Assembly: GCA_958510875.1 (NCBI GenBank)
Contig: OY294069.1
Coordinates: 620,001 to 684,000 of the forward strand
Direction: 5' to 3'
Length of the DNA: 64,000 bases
Source of the DNA: Endomychus coccineus
Lineage: Eukaryota > Arthropoda > Insecta > Coleoptera > Endomychidae
Every line of letters starts with the position of its first letter. The stretch's first letter is position 1. Shown piece after piece: positions 34,690-45,448 of the stretch. The position numbers were made by a program, and so were the translations under genes. The notes below the pieces were generated by a model, which did no database searches, had not been told where the DNA came from, and worked only from the letters and a program-made list of their open reading frames with translations.

Positions 34690-35470
34690 CTATCGGAAAA
34701 ATTGCATAAGATTCATCATATCTGAATCATATATGAAATCGCTGGACTGCAAAGAAATTGAGCTAGCGTGCTTTTTAGACATAGAAGGAGCTTTTGATAA
34801 CACCCCTTTCAAATCAATTGCCCGAGCAATGCAAGAGCGGGGGATGGAGGGTCTCCTGTGTAGATGGATCCACAACATGTTTCCGTATGGTTTACCAAAG
34901 GCACCACTACCGAAAAAAGTACAGGTACTGGAATAGTCGAGACAACGGACCGAGGAGAAATAATTTCTTTGAACCTAGGGACACTTGCGACAGAATTCCA
35001 AGCGAAAATATTAGCAATTAACAATATAATTGTTCGAATTATGAGGGAGAGAGCCTATGAGAATAGACAAATCACAATCATAGCTAGCAACCTAACAGTG
35101 CTTAAGGCTCTGGAGTCATACACAATCACCTCACAATGTGTACACGATTGTGTAAATGAACTAACGGCACTAGTAAAGAACCCCAATGAAGTAACACTCG
35201 TGGGAGGGACTGAAACTGCCATCGCATTCGTTAAAGTGAGAACGGAAGAACCCCTGAATCAGAACTAGCCTGTGGCATTTCTAGCGAAATCTGTAATCCA
35301 AAAATGGCTCGAGGCAGAGCACCGTGCTTATTGGTGGGAACTACCCCGTATGCCGCACTCTTCAGCAAAAAAATCATATTCCAATGCCATTATTTCAACT
35401 ATTAATTTTCGAGATGAACCGAAACTTGGCTATACCCAAGCTGACATTTTACATTATACTCTATCAAATT
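34690..35470 (+). pseudogene. LINE (LOA/R1-like) RT start joined to RNase H by internal deletion
   Basis: 34733-34930 reads LACFLDIEGAFDNTPF (RT motif A) and MEGLLCRWIHNM. Without the rest of the RT, the frame from 34864 gives VSVWFTKGTTTEKSTGTGI (RNase H start; Asp to Lys in TDG), LATEFQAKILAI, IIASNLTVLKALESY and VTLVGGTETA. A further frame (35272-35472) holds CGI-like and WLEAEHRAYWWELPRMPHS, typical of the region after RNase H. The order RT-RNase H-tail is right for a LOA/R1-type LINE, but over a kilobase is missing. Confidence 0.85.
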
Positions 35471-35472
35471 GA

Positions 35473-37199
35473 ACAGTCTCATATTCTATGAATTAGCCAA
35501 AATGAAGCTGAAACTTCAGAATTTTAACTATTTTCATTTCAATCGGAGTCAGTCGTGGAATAGCAAATCGGAATTCTTCCCACAAACTCACTAGCCTTCT
35601 CATTGTCTCACGTTACTGCGACCATTCCACTTCAATGTATTCTTGACTCTCGAAAAACATGTAACATACACTCAAATCGAATTAGAATTAAAATGCCTAA
35701 TCCAACTACCAGTTGGGCGAAAATAAAAATGTGAATAAATTTGAAATTCAAATGTAACGTACTGTTACCAAAAGTGTTATAGACCCATTAGACCTGAAAG
35801 TGGATGAATTGAAATGTAATCTTTTTCTCAATGTACAAATGTGACCTAAATCAAATACTGGACATTTCCGATTGGGACTTGTTATAAACGAGGACACTAC
35901 CTGGTAGGTAACTATTTAAATACAGAAAGGATTGTAACAATATATCGCATAAATTTTACCTCATTGTCCACTACTTATTTGAGACCGTTAAAATACATCT
36001 TAAATAGGTGGACGTTATTTAATACATTTATTCGCTTTAAATTCTATTTGTAACTATAATATCTAGATGGTATCTTCATACACTACTTAGCAGTTGCCTT
36101 TATGTTAATCCATGAACCCTAACACTAGTATATTAACAGATAATATGGATTTGGCGTTATGATTATTATAATGTAATTTTATAATTATCATGGACAAATT
36201 TCGAAAAATGAATTAAATAATAGCATTCACTGATTATAACGAGAAATTACTAAATTTTCATTGAATTATACAATTTGAGATAATTTGAAGGTCTACAATA
36301 TATATTCTCAAGAGAACTTTGTCTAATTAGTTCAAACACAAGGTAATAACTTATTCTTCGGATACCACTATCTATAATACATAGCTTATGAAACTAGCAC
36401 GAAGGAGTAACACACTAGAATGGGTTTCTTAATAAATCTTAAAGAATAATGAGCTCAAATTTTTACTTTAGTAGATATAATTGTGAATAACGTTTATTTT
36501 CAGTTTTAGTCGTAGTTCTTGTATTGATATTATCATGAAGTGATATAATTCAAAATAAATCTCAGATGTGAGTTCTTACAAGTTAAGTGTAATAAACAGT
36601 ATAATAAACGGTTATTAGCAGAGGTTGAAGATGAGTGAAAGCTTGCTGTGTGTAATCCTTTTATGAAGGATATATGGCGAGAGACTCGTGTCAAGTGCAG
36701 AGGTTAAACTGAACACTGGTCACCCTTAGAAAGGGAGCCGATCGAGATTCCACTTTATTTTCGCAGTCACCGACAATATTTATCACGTTAATCCTCCACA
36801 GATTTTAAAAATTCATAATAGAATAGCAATATTGCTTTCAATTTTTGTACCTAACAAATGTTGTTAAGATATCGCAGTTTGCTACAAAACTATGTGTTCA
36901 ATTTGTGCGCACATGTCACTATGTTTCAGACAGCTAGCTACTAGATTAAGCAATAGCTTTAGTTTGATTCAAACCCAGTTTTATAAAACATCAGCGGCCT
37001 GTATCAGATATCCCCACCTTTTTCCCAACTAATCGACTGTCTTCAACACAAGAAACTAGAAGATATTTGTATTTTAAACCCGAAATACTTTTTTGTCAAG
37101 ATTTCAGTTTATTTATCCGAAAAACGATTTAATTATCGTTAAAATATGAAATGAAACAAAATATTTCTCAAGCCTATAAGCTCTTGTGAAAGAAAATTG
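35473..37199. other. No gene recognised
   Basis: AT-rich DNA with no assignable motif. Confidence 0.55.
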
Positions 37200-37211
37200 G
37201 TACTGAGGTGA
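37200..37211 (+). repeat. Left target-site duplication of Penelope-A insertion
   Basis: GTACTGAGGTGA, repeated exactly at 39687-39698. Confidence 0.85.
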
Positions 37212-37297
37212 TAATATAATAAGATTCTTGACCCAGTATGAATTATATAAAAAATTCTCAGGAATTAGGTCACATTAACACTCTGTTATAAATGTTC

Positions 37298-37339
37298 GTC
37301 TTTACGTACGTTTCGGTCTCACGACCATCATCAGAAGAC
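37298..37339 (-). ncRNA. Hammerhead ribozyme, Penelope family A (left copy)
   Basis: Minus strand: stem I GTCTT/AAGAC, CTGATGA, extra T, stem II GGTC-GTGA-GACC, GAA, stem III ACG-TA-CGT, cleavage triplet GUA. Identical to the right copy at 39591. Every invariant core base of a type I hammerhead is present. Confidence 0.85.
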
Positions 37340-37721
37340 TTATTTTGTTAAAAAGAGGGTAACTAAAACTAATTAGCACAAGCGTCCATATCGCACAATT
37401 TTCAATCAAAACGCTCACGCCGTCGAAACGAACAGAACCACGAATAATCGAAAATTGTATCGTTAATATTAAAGTATAGATTTTTTTTGTAACAAGAAAC
37501 CACTGTTAAGTAATATTCTCATAATGTACAAACGCATATTGCTATGGTCTCAAAGCAACTGGAGTTCGAAGCTATTTGTTTGTAATAACTCGACCCAGAT
37601 GTAGATTTATGACTTACTTGAAAAGGTTTTAGACCTGCATTGGAATTTAGTTTACTTTAAGCGTTCTTCCTAAAATATACTTTCAACATTATAAAGACGG
37701 ATGTAGGAATTTGCAAGAGTT

Positions 37722-38190
37722 TTAATTAATCAACTTAGTATAAATCTGACTCAATCCCTGAATATCATTCCTATGATTTACAGAATTTGAATCCCTTTTT
37801 ATGTGAATCATCTCCAGGATAGATCTTTTATAATAATTGGTTTCTTTAGTTAAAATATTAACATTTTTGTAATCAAATTGATGGTTATAATCAAAACAGT
37901 GCTTAGCAAGGGCGGTGGAATTTTCTAAGTTATTATTTCTTGTGCTATACTTATGGCCGTACATTCTTTTTTGTAAATATTGTTTAGAGATTCCAGAATA
38001 AGTTCCATCACAATCTAAACAATTCAATTTATATACTGTGTGGGTTTGTTTATCTTTAGGTATTACAGGTTTTGGATTTGAGAAATATTTCCCAACACAG
38101 TTAGTAGATTTATGCGCAACATTTATATCGTACAAAACATTTCTTAATTTTTTCTGAGGTCTCCGGAATGTATGGTAAAGTTATATAATT
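37722..38190 (-). CDS. Penelope GIY-YIG endonuclease domain (partial), left copy
   Basis: Nicks DNA for target-primed insertion of the element. The open reading begins upstream at YITLPYIPETSEKL (about 38190) and ends at TAA 37722. It includes CVGKYFSNPKPVIPKDKQTH, then the nuclease core VYKLNCLDCDGTYSGISKQY (a GIY-YIG variant with CxxC), KRMYGHK, LAKHCFDYNHQFDY and YYKRSILEMIHIKRD with the conserved Glu. It has no start codon of its own and no RT, so it is a truncated, inverted piece. Near-identical to the C-terminal part of the sense copy. Confidence 0.85.
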
Positions 38191-38229
38191 GTCTGTATTA
38201 CCTTCGATGCTAACCCTCAAATTTTAGTT

Positions 38230-39214
38230 TTGAACGCGTATAAATGTAATAAAACCGTCATAATGCATAAAAATGACTATGAAAACAAAATGGGAAACCT
38301 TTTAAATGATGAAACAACTTATAAAAAATTAAAATCTGACCCTACTTCATCAGTACAAAATAACATGAATAAATTGATAAATAAATGGCATAAAAATAAG
38401 ATAATCCCTATTGAATTAAAAAATAAATTAATTTGCCATAATGGGCTTGCACCTTATATCTATGGGCTTCCTGAATTACATAAAAATGATATACCCCTAA
38501 GACCCATTGTAAGTAATATTGGAGCGCCTACTTACAATTTATCAAAATTTCTATCAAAATTTATCAATAACATAATAGGAAAAAAATGAATTTTATGTGA
38601 AAGACTCATGGCATTTTAATGAATTTAAAAAAAATCAATCCGTACCAGTAAACTATCAACTAAATTCCTTGGATGTTGTTTCTTTATTTACAAATATACC
38701 TGTCGTTTTGGCATTAAATTGCATCAAAAAACGTTGGCCAGAGATTAAAAACCACACACCTCTTGATCAATCGGAGACCTCAGAAAAATTAAGAAATGTT
38801 TTGTACGATATAAATGTTGCGCATAAACCTACTAACTGTGTTGGGGAATATTTCTCAAATCTAAAACCTGTAATACCTAAAGATAAACAAACCCACACAG
38901 TATATAAATTGAATTGTTTAGATTGTGATGGAACTTATTCTGGAATCTCTAAACAATATTTACAAAAAAGAATGTACGGCCATAAGTATAGCCCAAGAAA
39001 TAATATCTTAGAAAATTCCACCGCCCTTGCTAAGCACTGTTTTGATTATAACCATCAATTTGATTACAAAAATGTTAATATTTTAACTAAAGAAACCAAT
39101 TATTATAAAAGATCTATCCTGGAGATGATTCACATAAAAAGGGATTCAAATTCTGTAAATCCTAGGAATGATATTCAGGGATTGAGTCAGATTTATACTA
39201 ACTTGATTAATTAA
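38230..39214 (+). pseudogene. Penelope RT-GIY-YIG polyprotein with internal deletion and one frameshift
   Basis: The first frame (38230-38589) is the RT N-terminus: KTVIMHKNDYENKM, LINKWHKN, YGLPELHKNDIPLRPIVSNI, GAPTYNLSKFLSKFI. A single-base change in the A run at 38581-38588 shifts frame. It continues as FNEFKKNQSVPVNYQLNSLD, VVSLFTNIP (motif A), IKKRWPEIKNH, then jumps in frame at about 38772 into ETSEKLRNVLYDINVAHKP and the full GIY-YIG domain to TAA 39214. Motifs B and C (YVDD), thumb and linker are missing, so it cannot polymerise. Confidence 0.9.
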
Positions 39215-39590
39215 AACTCTTGCAAATTCCTACATACGTCTTTATAACGTTAAAAGTATATTTTAGGAAGAACGCTTAAAGTAAACTAAATTCCAATGCA
39301 GGTCTAAAACCTTTTCAAGTACGTCATAAATCTACATCTGGGTCGAGTTATTACAAACAAATAGCTTCGAACTCCAGTTGCTTTGAGACCATAGCAATAT
39401 GCGTTTGTACATTATGAGAATATTACTTAACAGTGGTTTCTTGTTACAAAAAAAATCTATACTTTAATATTAACGATACAATTTTCGATTATTCGTGGTT
39501 TTGTTCGTTTCGATTCGTTTTTGATTGAAAATTGTGCGATATGGACGCTTGTGCTAATTAGTTTTAGTTACCCCCTTTTTAACAAAATAA

Positions 39591-39632
39591 GTCTTCTGAT
39601 GATGGTCGTGAGACCGAAACGTACGTAAAGAC
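39591..39632 (+). ncRNA. Hammerhead ribozyme, Penelope family A (right copy)
   Basis: Stem I GTCTT (39591-39595) pairs with AAGAC (39628-39632); CTGATGA 39596-39602; extra T 39603; stem II GGTC/GACC closed by GTGA; GAA core 39616-39618; stem III ACG/CGT closed by TA; GUA triplet ending 39627. It lies in the terminal repeat, where self-cleavage would set an RNA 5' end. This is known for Penelope-like elements; for this copy it is inferred. Confidence 0.88.
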
Positions 39633-39686
39633 GAACATTTATAACAGAGTGTTAATGTGACCTGATTCCCGAGAATTTTTTATATA

Positions 39687-39698
39687 GTACTGAGGTGA
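39687..39698 (+). repeat. Right target-site duplication of Penelope-A insertion
   Basis: GTACTGAGGTGA, exact match to 37200-37211. Confidence 0.85.
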
Positions 39699-40394
39699 GT
39701 TAACTAAAATGACTTTATTTTCGTACAAACAAGTCCATTCTTCACTGAAGAACCGCCGAATATAAAAATTTGAATCTCAACCTAATATGGTACTCCTGAT
39801 TTTATTGGAAGGAGATTACTTGTTTCTTGATCATATTTTACCATAAGATACCTTTCTTGTAGATATTAGATACGATCCTAGTATATATAGCAGTAGTGCC
39901 GGAACTTCTGTCTTCAAAAGCTTGGTTTATGGTCTTTACTACTATATATACTTGGTCGATGGTACATGTTGCTGTCTAAGCCCAAATTGATGATTTGGTA
40001 TCAACTTATTAGATTCGACCAATGGCGTTAGCCTCGTTAAAAGCAGTTAGCTCAATAAAATAAGGAGATGGATGGGTCTGAAGGAGGTAACATCCACGTG
40101 AGATTTCTCAGGTTTGCATTAAGAGAGTGTCTTGGTTAACAAGACTATTGCCTTTCTAGGAAGTTTCTCAATTAGTTTTTATTTGTTATCAGATCGCCGC
40201 TTGGGGCTTTATTAGGCTATTTTTGAACATAGTATCTATTTCAGAATTTGTGAAAAGCTTTGATAGTGGTGCCATATGGACCATTCTGTTTTTCGGATTG
40301 TAGGCATTATTTGTCCTTTATAACATTTTATAATACTGGTGACCTTCTAAAAAGACTACTCGGAATCTGCGCTACTAGCCAGATTTTCTATACA
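39699..40394. other. No gene recognised
   Basis: No assignable motif. Confidence 0.55.
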
Positions 40395-41323
40395 GTCTAG
40401 GCTATAAGCTGGGGAAATAAAAAACTTTGGTTAGCAGGGGAAATCTGAAAATGTTTTTTCTGCATGATCTTTTACGGACCCCAAAGGTAATTCGTGATAT
40501 GATAACGATATGCATTCGCCCACCTTCAACCCCACCACGTCAAAATTGCCGCATTTTTAACCCTCCAATATTAGAAGTCATATGATTTATCCAAAAAATG
40601 AAAATTAAGCTCCGATAATGGTATCGAGGAGGTTTTTCGCGTCGCTGATCACGAATCTGAGGTCGGTTACTCGGAAAACTCAACCGGAAACCAGAAAATC
40701 GGGAAAATTTGGCGGAAATTCTTCAAGAGGCCCGAAAAATTAAAAACTCATAACTTTTCTTATTTTTCAAACAATTGAAGTTCTTATTTCTTTATTCAGC
40801 GACCCATAAGACCTCATAGAAGCCATTTTTGAAGGCAAAAAGAACAAAGCTTGAAAAAATAACTGGAGTATAGCCAAATTTTCCAGATTTTTTGGTCTCC
40901 AGTTGAATCTTCCTCATAACTGACCTCGGATTTGTGATCAGCGACTCATAAAACCTGCTAGAAGCAATTTTTGAAGGCCAAAAGTACAAAGTTTGGATAA
41001 ATATCTGAAAAATAGCCAAATTTTTCAGATTTTCCGGTCTCCGGTTGAATTTTCCGGGTAACCGACCTCGGATTCGTGATCAGCGACTCAAAAACCTACT
41101 AGATACCATTTTCGGAGCTTAATTTCCATTTTTTGAATAAATCATATAACGTCTAATATTGGAGGGGTAGAAATGGGCCGTTCTGGGGCTGGAGGGGGGC
41201 AAGGGCATATCGTTATCGTATCACAAATTACCTTTGGAGTCCATAAGACATCATGCAAAAATTTTTTTCAGATTTCACCTCTTAAACAAAAGTTATTTCT
41301 TTCTCCACCGCTTACAGCCGAGA
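40395..41323. mobile_element. Foldback element with ~300-bp arms and tandem middle
   Basis: Left arm 40395-40700 and right arm 41020-41323 are inverted copies. Shared words include GGCTATAAGC/GCTTACAGCC, TGCATGAT, CAAAGGTAAT, AACGATATGC, CTCCAATATTAGA, and GCTCCGA-AATGGTATC. The middle holds repeated units near 40785, 40925 and 41065, each with CAGCGAC, AAACCT and GCCATTTTTGAAGG-like words. No transposase is seen and target duplications are unclear. Confidence 0.8.
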
Positions 41324-42885
41324 TTAATGATATTTTATGAAGAATTTATTCTTTAAATTGATAACGAGTTTTTTTTAAAACTATATTGTAAGATTGCTTT
41401 TCAAATAAGCCATAAGAACGATTAATTCTTTAATGTTGTCAGTAAGGCTCTTCGATAAAGTACGTAGTGCACATTCGAGCTAGGAGATAAAGTTTATCTG
41501 TAAGAGTTTTTCCGTCCATTGGTTGGATAATAAATGTATACGCGACAGGCGAGGGATCACCTCGTGTAAACAACCAAACAAAATCTCCAACAACTAAACG
41601 TTAGACACGAGTTAAACGCAAACACCTAATCCTCTCCAGCACAAACAATTATTTTCCGTAAAGCAATTTTACAGAAGTAAGATAAACAATGTTTACAAAT
41701 TTGAAAATAAGCTGGGCATATGAAAATTTACCGACAGATTTGAAAGGTGGAAACGTTGGTACGTAGTACTTATTTTGATGCAATGAACAAATAAAAACCA
41801 ATTATAGTAAAGATAACGTGAGCTACACACTTTTACAAACAATAGCAGTTAGCGCTGAAAAAGCGAGTAGGAACAAATCCAATATAAGGCTACTCATTCT
41901 TATAAATTCATAGCCTCGGTTAAATTCTGTAATGGCTTATAATAATGTTTAGAATTCTTCCTCCTGTTCTAATAATGACTTACGAATTGATAGCTCGAAT
42001 GTTTTCATTGATAGTAAACATTAGATGCAATAGAGATGGAAACAAAATAAGTTGTCACATTCTTATACTCTTGATGTTATCGCAGGAAGAATGTAAACCA
42101 TCAATTTCAATCATGCGTCGACTCCATCTTTACATCATTCTAAGTTAAATAGAAATTACCGAGGTGTTATTTCCATGGTAGGGAAGTTGGAACGTAGCTT
42201 TAGCCCATTAAACGGTTTTACCTATGCGAGCGCAAGAGCATTGACTCGGAAGTATGCGATGCTGCTGGTAAGAGGGGTGGCGATGCTGGGGTGGTCGAGA
42301 TAAGGGGGTAATTACGCGCTGGACCACGGCCGTCTTTAATCAATAGCACGAGCCAAGTCGTGTGTGCGTCCACCCCTCCCCCGAGGGACCCCCAACGACA
42401 CTAACTTCATTTGCATGCCTAGAGCGCTCGCCCACCAGAGTGGAATATTGGATAACCTAATGTATGACTCGCCCCCGTGCCCGCTTACACCCTCTGGTTA
42501 GAGACCGACGCATTCCTTTCTGCCTCCTGCCTCTCTGCACACTCCGAGTCTTCGCATCTCGAGAAAAAGCGCTTCTACGCTCTGCTTGCGTTGACCAAGG
42601 GCTATTTGGACAGGTCACTCTCCTCGATACGCGATTAAACTTGCTAAATTTACTCGCTTGCGCTCAACGTTTTGTAACAATGTTGTTGTTGAAACGATGT
42701 AAAAACATAATACTGTTTTGGAAACGACGAACATAACAACTCTGGATTAACTGAACTGAAGTACAACGAAAAGCAACGCATTGTTGTTCCGTATTCATGA
42801 ATTGTTTGATTAAAACTAAAGATGATCTTTGAATTTATATATGAAAAGTTAAACTGAGCTTGTACAATTATTTCTTCCACATAGA
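41324..42885. other. No gene recognised; a GC-richer island at 42190-42620
   Basis: 42190-42620 is clearly richer in G+C than its surroundings, with CpG-containing runs and an octamer ATTTGCAT at 42409. It could be regulatory or a fragment of an unrecognised element. Frames 42464-42736 and 42650-42904 are unassigned. Confidence 0.4.
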
Positions 42886-42887
42886 TA

Positions 42888-43090
42888 TTCCCTGAAGGGA
42901 TCACATCGGTCTTGATGACGTTTCGGCAGAATCACATTCGTCATCTTCAAGTATTGTTTGACAATAGCTACGGCTTCATGTTACACGAATTGAACAACGA
43001 GGCGTAGCTAGCTATTGTCAGCCAACACTGAGATGGCAGATGTAGTTCTGCCGAAACGTCGTCAAGACCAGTGTGATCCCATCAGGGACC
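42888..43090. repeat. Penelope-D inverted repeat with hammerhead-like motifs
   Basis: Left arm about 42888-42972 and right arm about 43003-43090 are inverted: CCCTGA-GGGATCACA outermost, then GGTCTTGA-GACGTTTCGGCAGAA and CAATAGCTA inside. Read outwards each arm gives a GAAGA/CTGAGA box, a stem II GGCAGA/TTCTGCC (best in the right arm) and GAAACGTC. The CUGANGA box is damaged in both. Confidence 0.75.
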
Positions 43091-43146
43091 AAACATCGAC
43101 GTAGAAAAAAAACCGGAAATATAGTGGAACATACAACGCCCGCGGA

Positions 43147-43288
43147 AAGATTTTAAAACGGGGACCTGATAATCTAGTTTAATGCAACCAAACCTCAAGC
43201 TTGCATCTTCTTCAGGAAGTCGGATCCCACAATCCCTAATATGATGTCAGGCGCAACTGTTCCTATGATGTCTCCCATATCATATTTA
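43147..43288 (+). pseudogene. LINE J2 fragment (post-catalytic RT)
   Basis: Aligns with 27290-27410: TAATCTAGT, GCAACCAAA, GCTTGC-TCTTC, CCCACAATCCCTAATATGAT. Short, with frame breaks. Confidence 0.7.
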
Positions 43289-43385
43289 AATCACATTTAT
43301 TTACCTATAAATGCCTTGGCAACTATTTTTATGTTAGCACTATAGTTTTCTTTCATCCATTTACTAATAATTTTCGAGCTTTGAT

Positions 43386-43389
43386 ATTC
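43386..43389 (+). repeat. Left 4-bp target duplication
   Basis: ATTC, repeated at 46349-46352 directly outside the GAGTC ends. Confidence 0.7.
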
Positions 43390-44282
43390 GAGTCATTCCA
43401 CGTCAGAACAGCAACGCTCAATGGGTCAACATCTCCGATTTCGTTCAAATTTTGGGGATAGGTTCTCATTACCGAAAAAATAAGATCTTGAAAATTTTAG
43501 GTCGATAGGAAATGTAATTTTCGATATATCGGGCAATACAAAATTTGGCCAATTTTAACGTCAAAAAATTCAAAATCAAATTTCTTCGGTAAAAATGAAC
43601 TTTTAGGACCAAAAAATATTTGGAAAAGTCCAAATTGATAGGAAATTTTCCCAGGAATCCGATTAAATCGGAATATCCAGCATATTTAGCTGACGCATGC
43701 GCAAAAAACTTGAAAACTCAAAAATGTCACTTTTTCTTTAAAAATTCATAACTCAGCTGCTGCCACTTCCATTTTTTCAAAGTTTTCAGGGAAGGTAGCT
43801 GAAACCATGTACTTTCATGTAAAATATGCGAATCCATGCTCTTCATATGAAAATTTTCGTCAAACGACCGAAAATACGGAAATTTGATATTTTTTATTTT
43901 TTTCGTTATATTTTGGTACGATGAGCATTGTAGAATTCAACCATAATTCAATAGAATTAAAAAAATAGGTTATTAAAATTTGAAATTAATTTTATTTAAA
44001 TAATTCAATTTAGCAGAACGTGAAAAAAATATTGAAATCCAAAAAAGTTGCAACCACAGATTTGATGTTTTTAAACTTTTCTAAATAATTTTCATATTTT
44101 TTTATTCGGTTCAATTTCCCACAGGAAAATTTATTCAACAATGTTGTGTGATATTATGGATACCTACATTTAAAAATTCAATATCAATTTTTGTAAATAA
44201 TCAAATGAGCCTCTTTTAAATTAACAATATCCTAATGCAAGTGAGAAACAATTGTGAGAGTAGTAATACCCAACTTAAGTAC
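43390..44282 (+). repeat. Left ~893-bp TIR
   Basis: Pairs inverted with 45449-46348: GCGCATGCGTCAGC, GAGCATGGAT, CAACAATGTTGTGTGATA and GTAGTAATACCCAACTTAAG occur at matching distances in both arms. Confidence 0.88.
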
Positions 44283-44315
44283 AGTAAAATATAATAATCA
44301 TAATGGTCACATAAT

Positions 44316-45055
44316 TCATTTTTTGAAAAACTGTTCAAATTTACTTTTTGTTTGTCCGTATAATTTTATTTTAACATAATTTTTCACAGTTTTCACTGTG
44401 ACATTTGACAGTATAAAATTATAACCAATCTTTAAATTTCTATCGGAGTACACGTATTTATTTTTACCTATTTGGTCCATTATTGATATTTCAGCTTCAA
44501 GCATATCATCGTTCCATGTTTTGTCAACTATAAAACTAACATATGTATTGGATACCCAATTGTAAATGTTTTTATTTAACAAATCAAAAATTTTACAAGC
44601 AATTATTCCATCTGACTTTGGAATGAATCTGTGAAAGCTTCTGGTAAGTATTGTTTGTGCTTCACTGATTTCTGAATTCCGGATGAGGTGGATTTCTGTT
44701 CTGTCAATCAAGAACGGTTCTATTGATTTCATATCATTTTCACAAAAATCATAGAAATCTATTGCTGTGAGGATTTGATTCGTCTTCGGACGTCGCAAGT
44801 TTGCACTTTAAACTGCCACCAATACCATCACAAGCAGATTTACCATATGCGATGTGGCAAAAAAGTTCCAAATTCCTGTCAGACCATGTTTTTTTTTACT
44901 AGTTAGGCACATCCATCCGTGAAATATTCAAGTTGAGTAATTTTTGGAAAATGATTTTTGATATAATCAATCACGTATTTAGTAAAAGTTTGCACCATTA
45001 CATTGTCATGCTTCAAATCTTCTATGAGAAAACAAAGAGATTTGTATTTTCCATG
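44316..45055 (-). pseudogene. Transposase fragment with YFTDGCA and CDGIGG motifs
   Basis: Minus strand from about 45045 reads IEDLKHDNVMVQTFTKYVI, NHFPKITQLEYFTDGCA, then a stop. After frame changes it gives NFFATSH, GKSACDGIGGSLKCKLA, and from 44798 RRPKTNQILTAIDFYDFCEN with FLIDRTEIHLIRN, open to 44316. The series HDxxxVxxF, YFTDGCA, FFATSHGKSxCDGIGG and RP.NQILT is shared by a widespread invertebrate transposon-derived family; the Asp residues probably include catalytic ones. The N-terminal half is absent and at least three breaks are present. Confidence 0.75.
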
Positions 45056-45343
45056 GATATTCTTGAAAATGGATTATAAACGAAAATGTATATGGTGTCA
45101 TCAATTATATTATTTAATATAATTACATATAAGGAAATTTTGGATTTTAATCCACATTTGATATACAAGAAAGTGATATACTTACAATAATTTCAAAGAA
45201 ATTAATTATTATACCTTCGTTTCTTTTACGTTATTCTGATGAATGAGAAATTAATTACTTCTTGGATATGTACATTTTTGTTTGATGAATCAGAAGATTC
45301 ACATGGTTACTTATTTCAAGTCCAAGCGCATGCACAGAACGGA

Positions 45344-45448
45344 TTCTCCAATGCTCATCGTACCAAAATATAACGAAAAAAATAAAAAATATCAAATTTT
45401 TCGTATTTTCGGTCTTTTGATGAAAATTTTCATATGAAGAGCATGGAT
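45344..45448 (-). repeat. Third copy of an internal ~105-bp TIR segment
   Basis: CAATGCTCATCGTACCAAAA to GAGCATGGAT here repeats the right-arm segment 45803-45902 and the inverse of 43838-43945. The frame 45255-45494 crosses it. Confidence 0.8.

Larger units (their letters stand above)
37212..39686. mobile_element. Penelope-A element insertion, self-inverted
   Basis: Flanked by a perfect 12-bp duplication. The left part (37212-38219) is an antisense copy of the element 3' half; the right part (about 38220-39686) is a sense copy. The shared arms (38164-37212 and 38773-39686) run from ETSEKLRN through the GIY-YIG domain, 3' UTR and hammerhead to the outer GAGAATTTTTTATAT. Penelope-like elements often insert with such inverted partial copies. 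Close similarity of the arms and the exact duplication suggest a fairly recent insertion. Confidence 0.93.
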
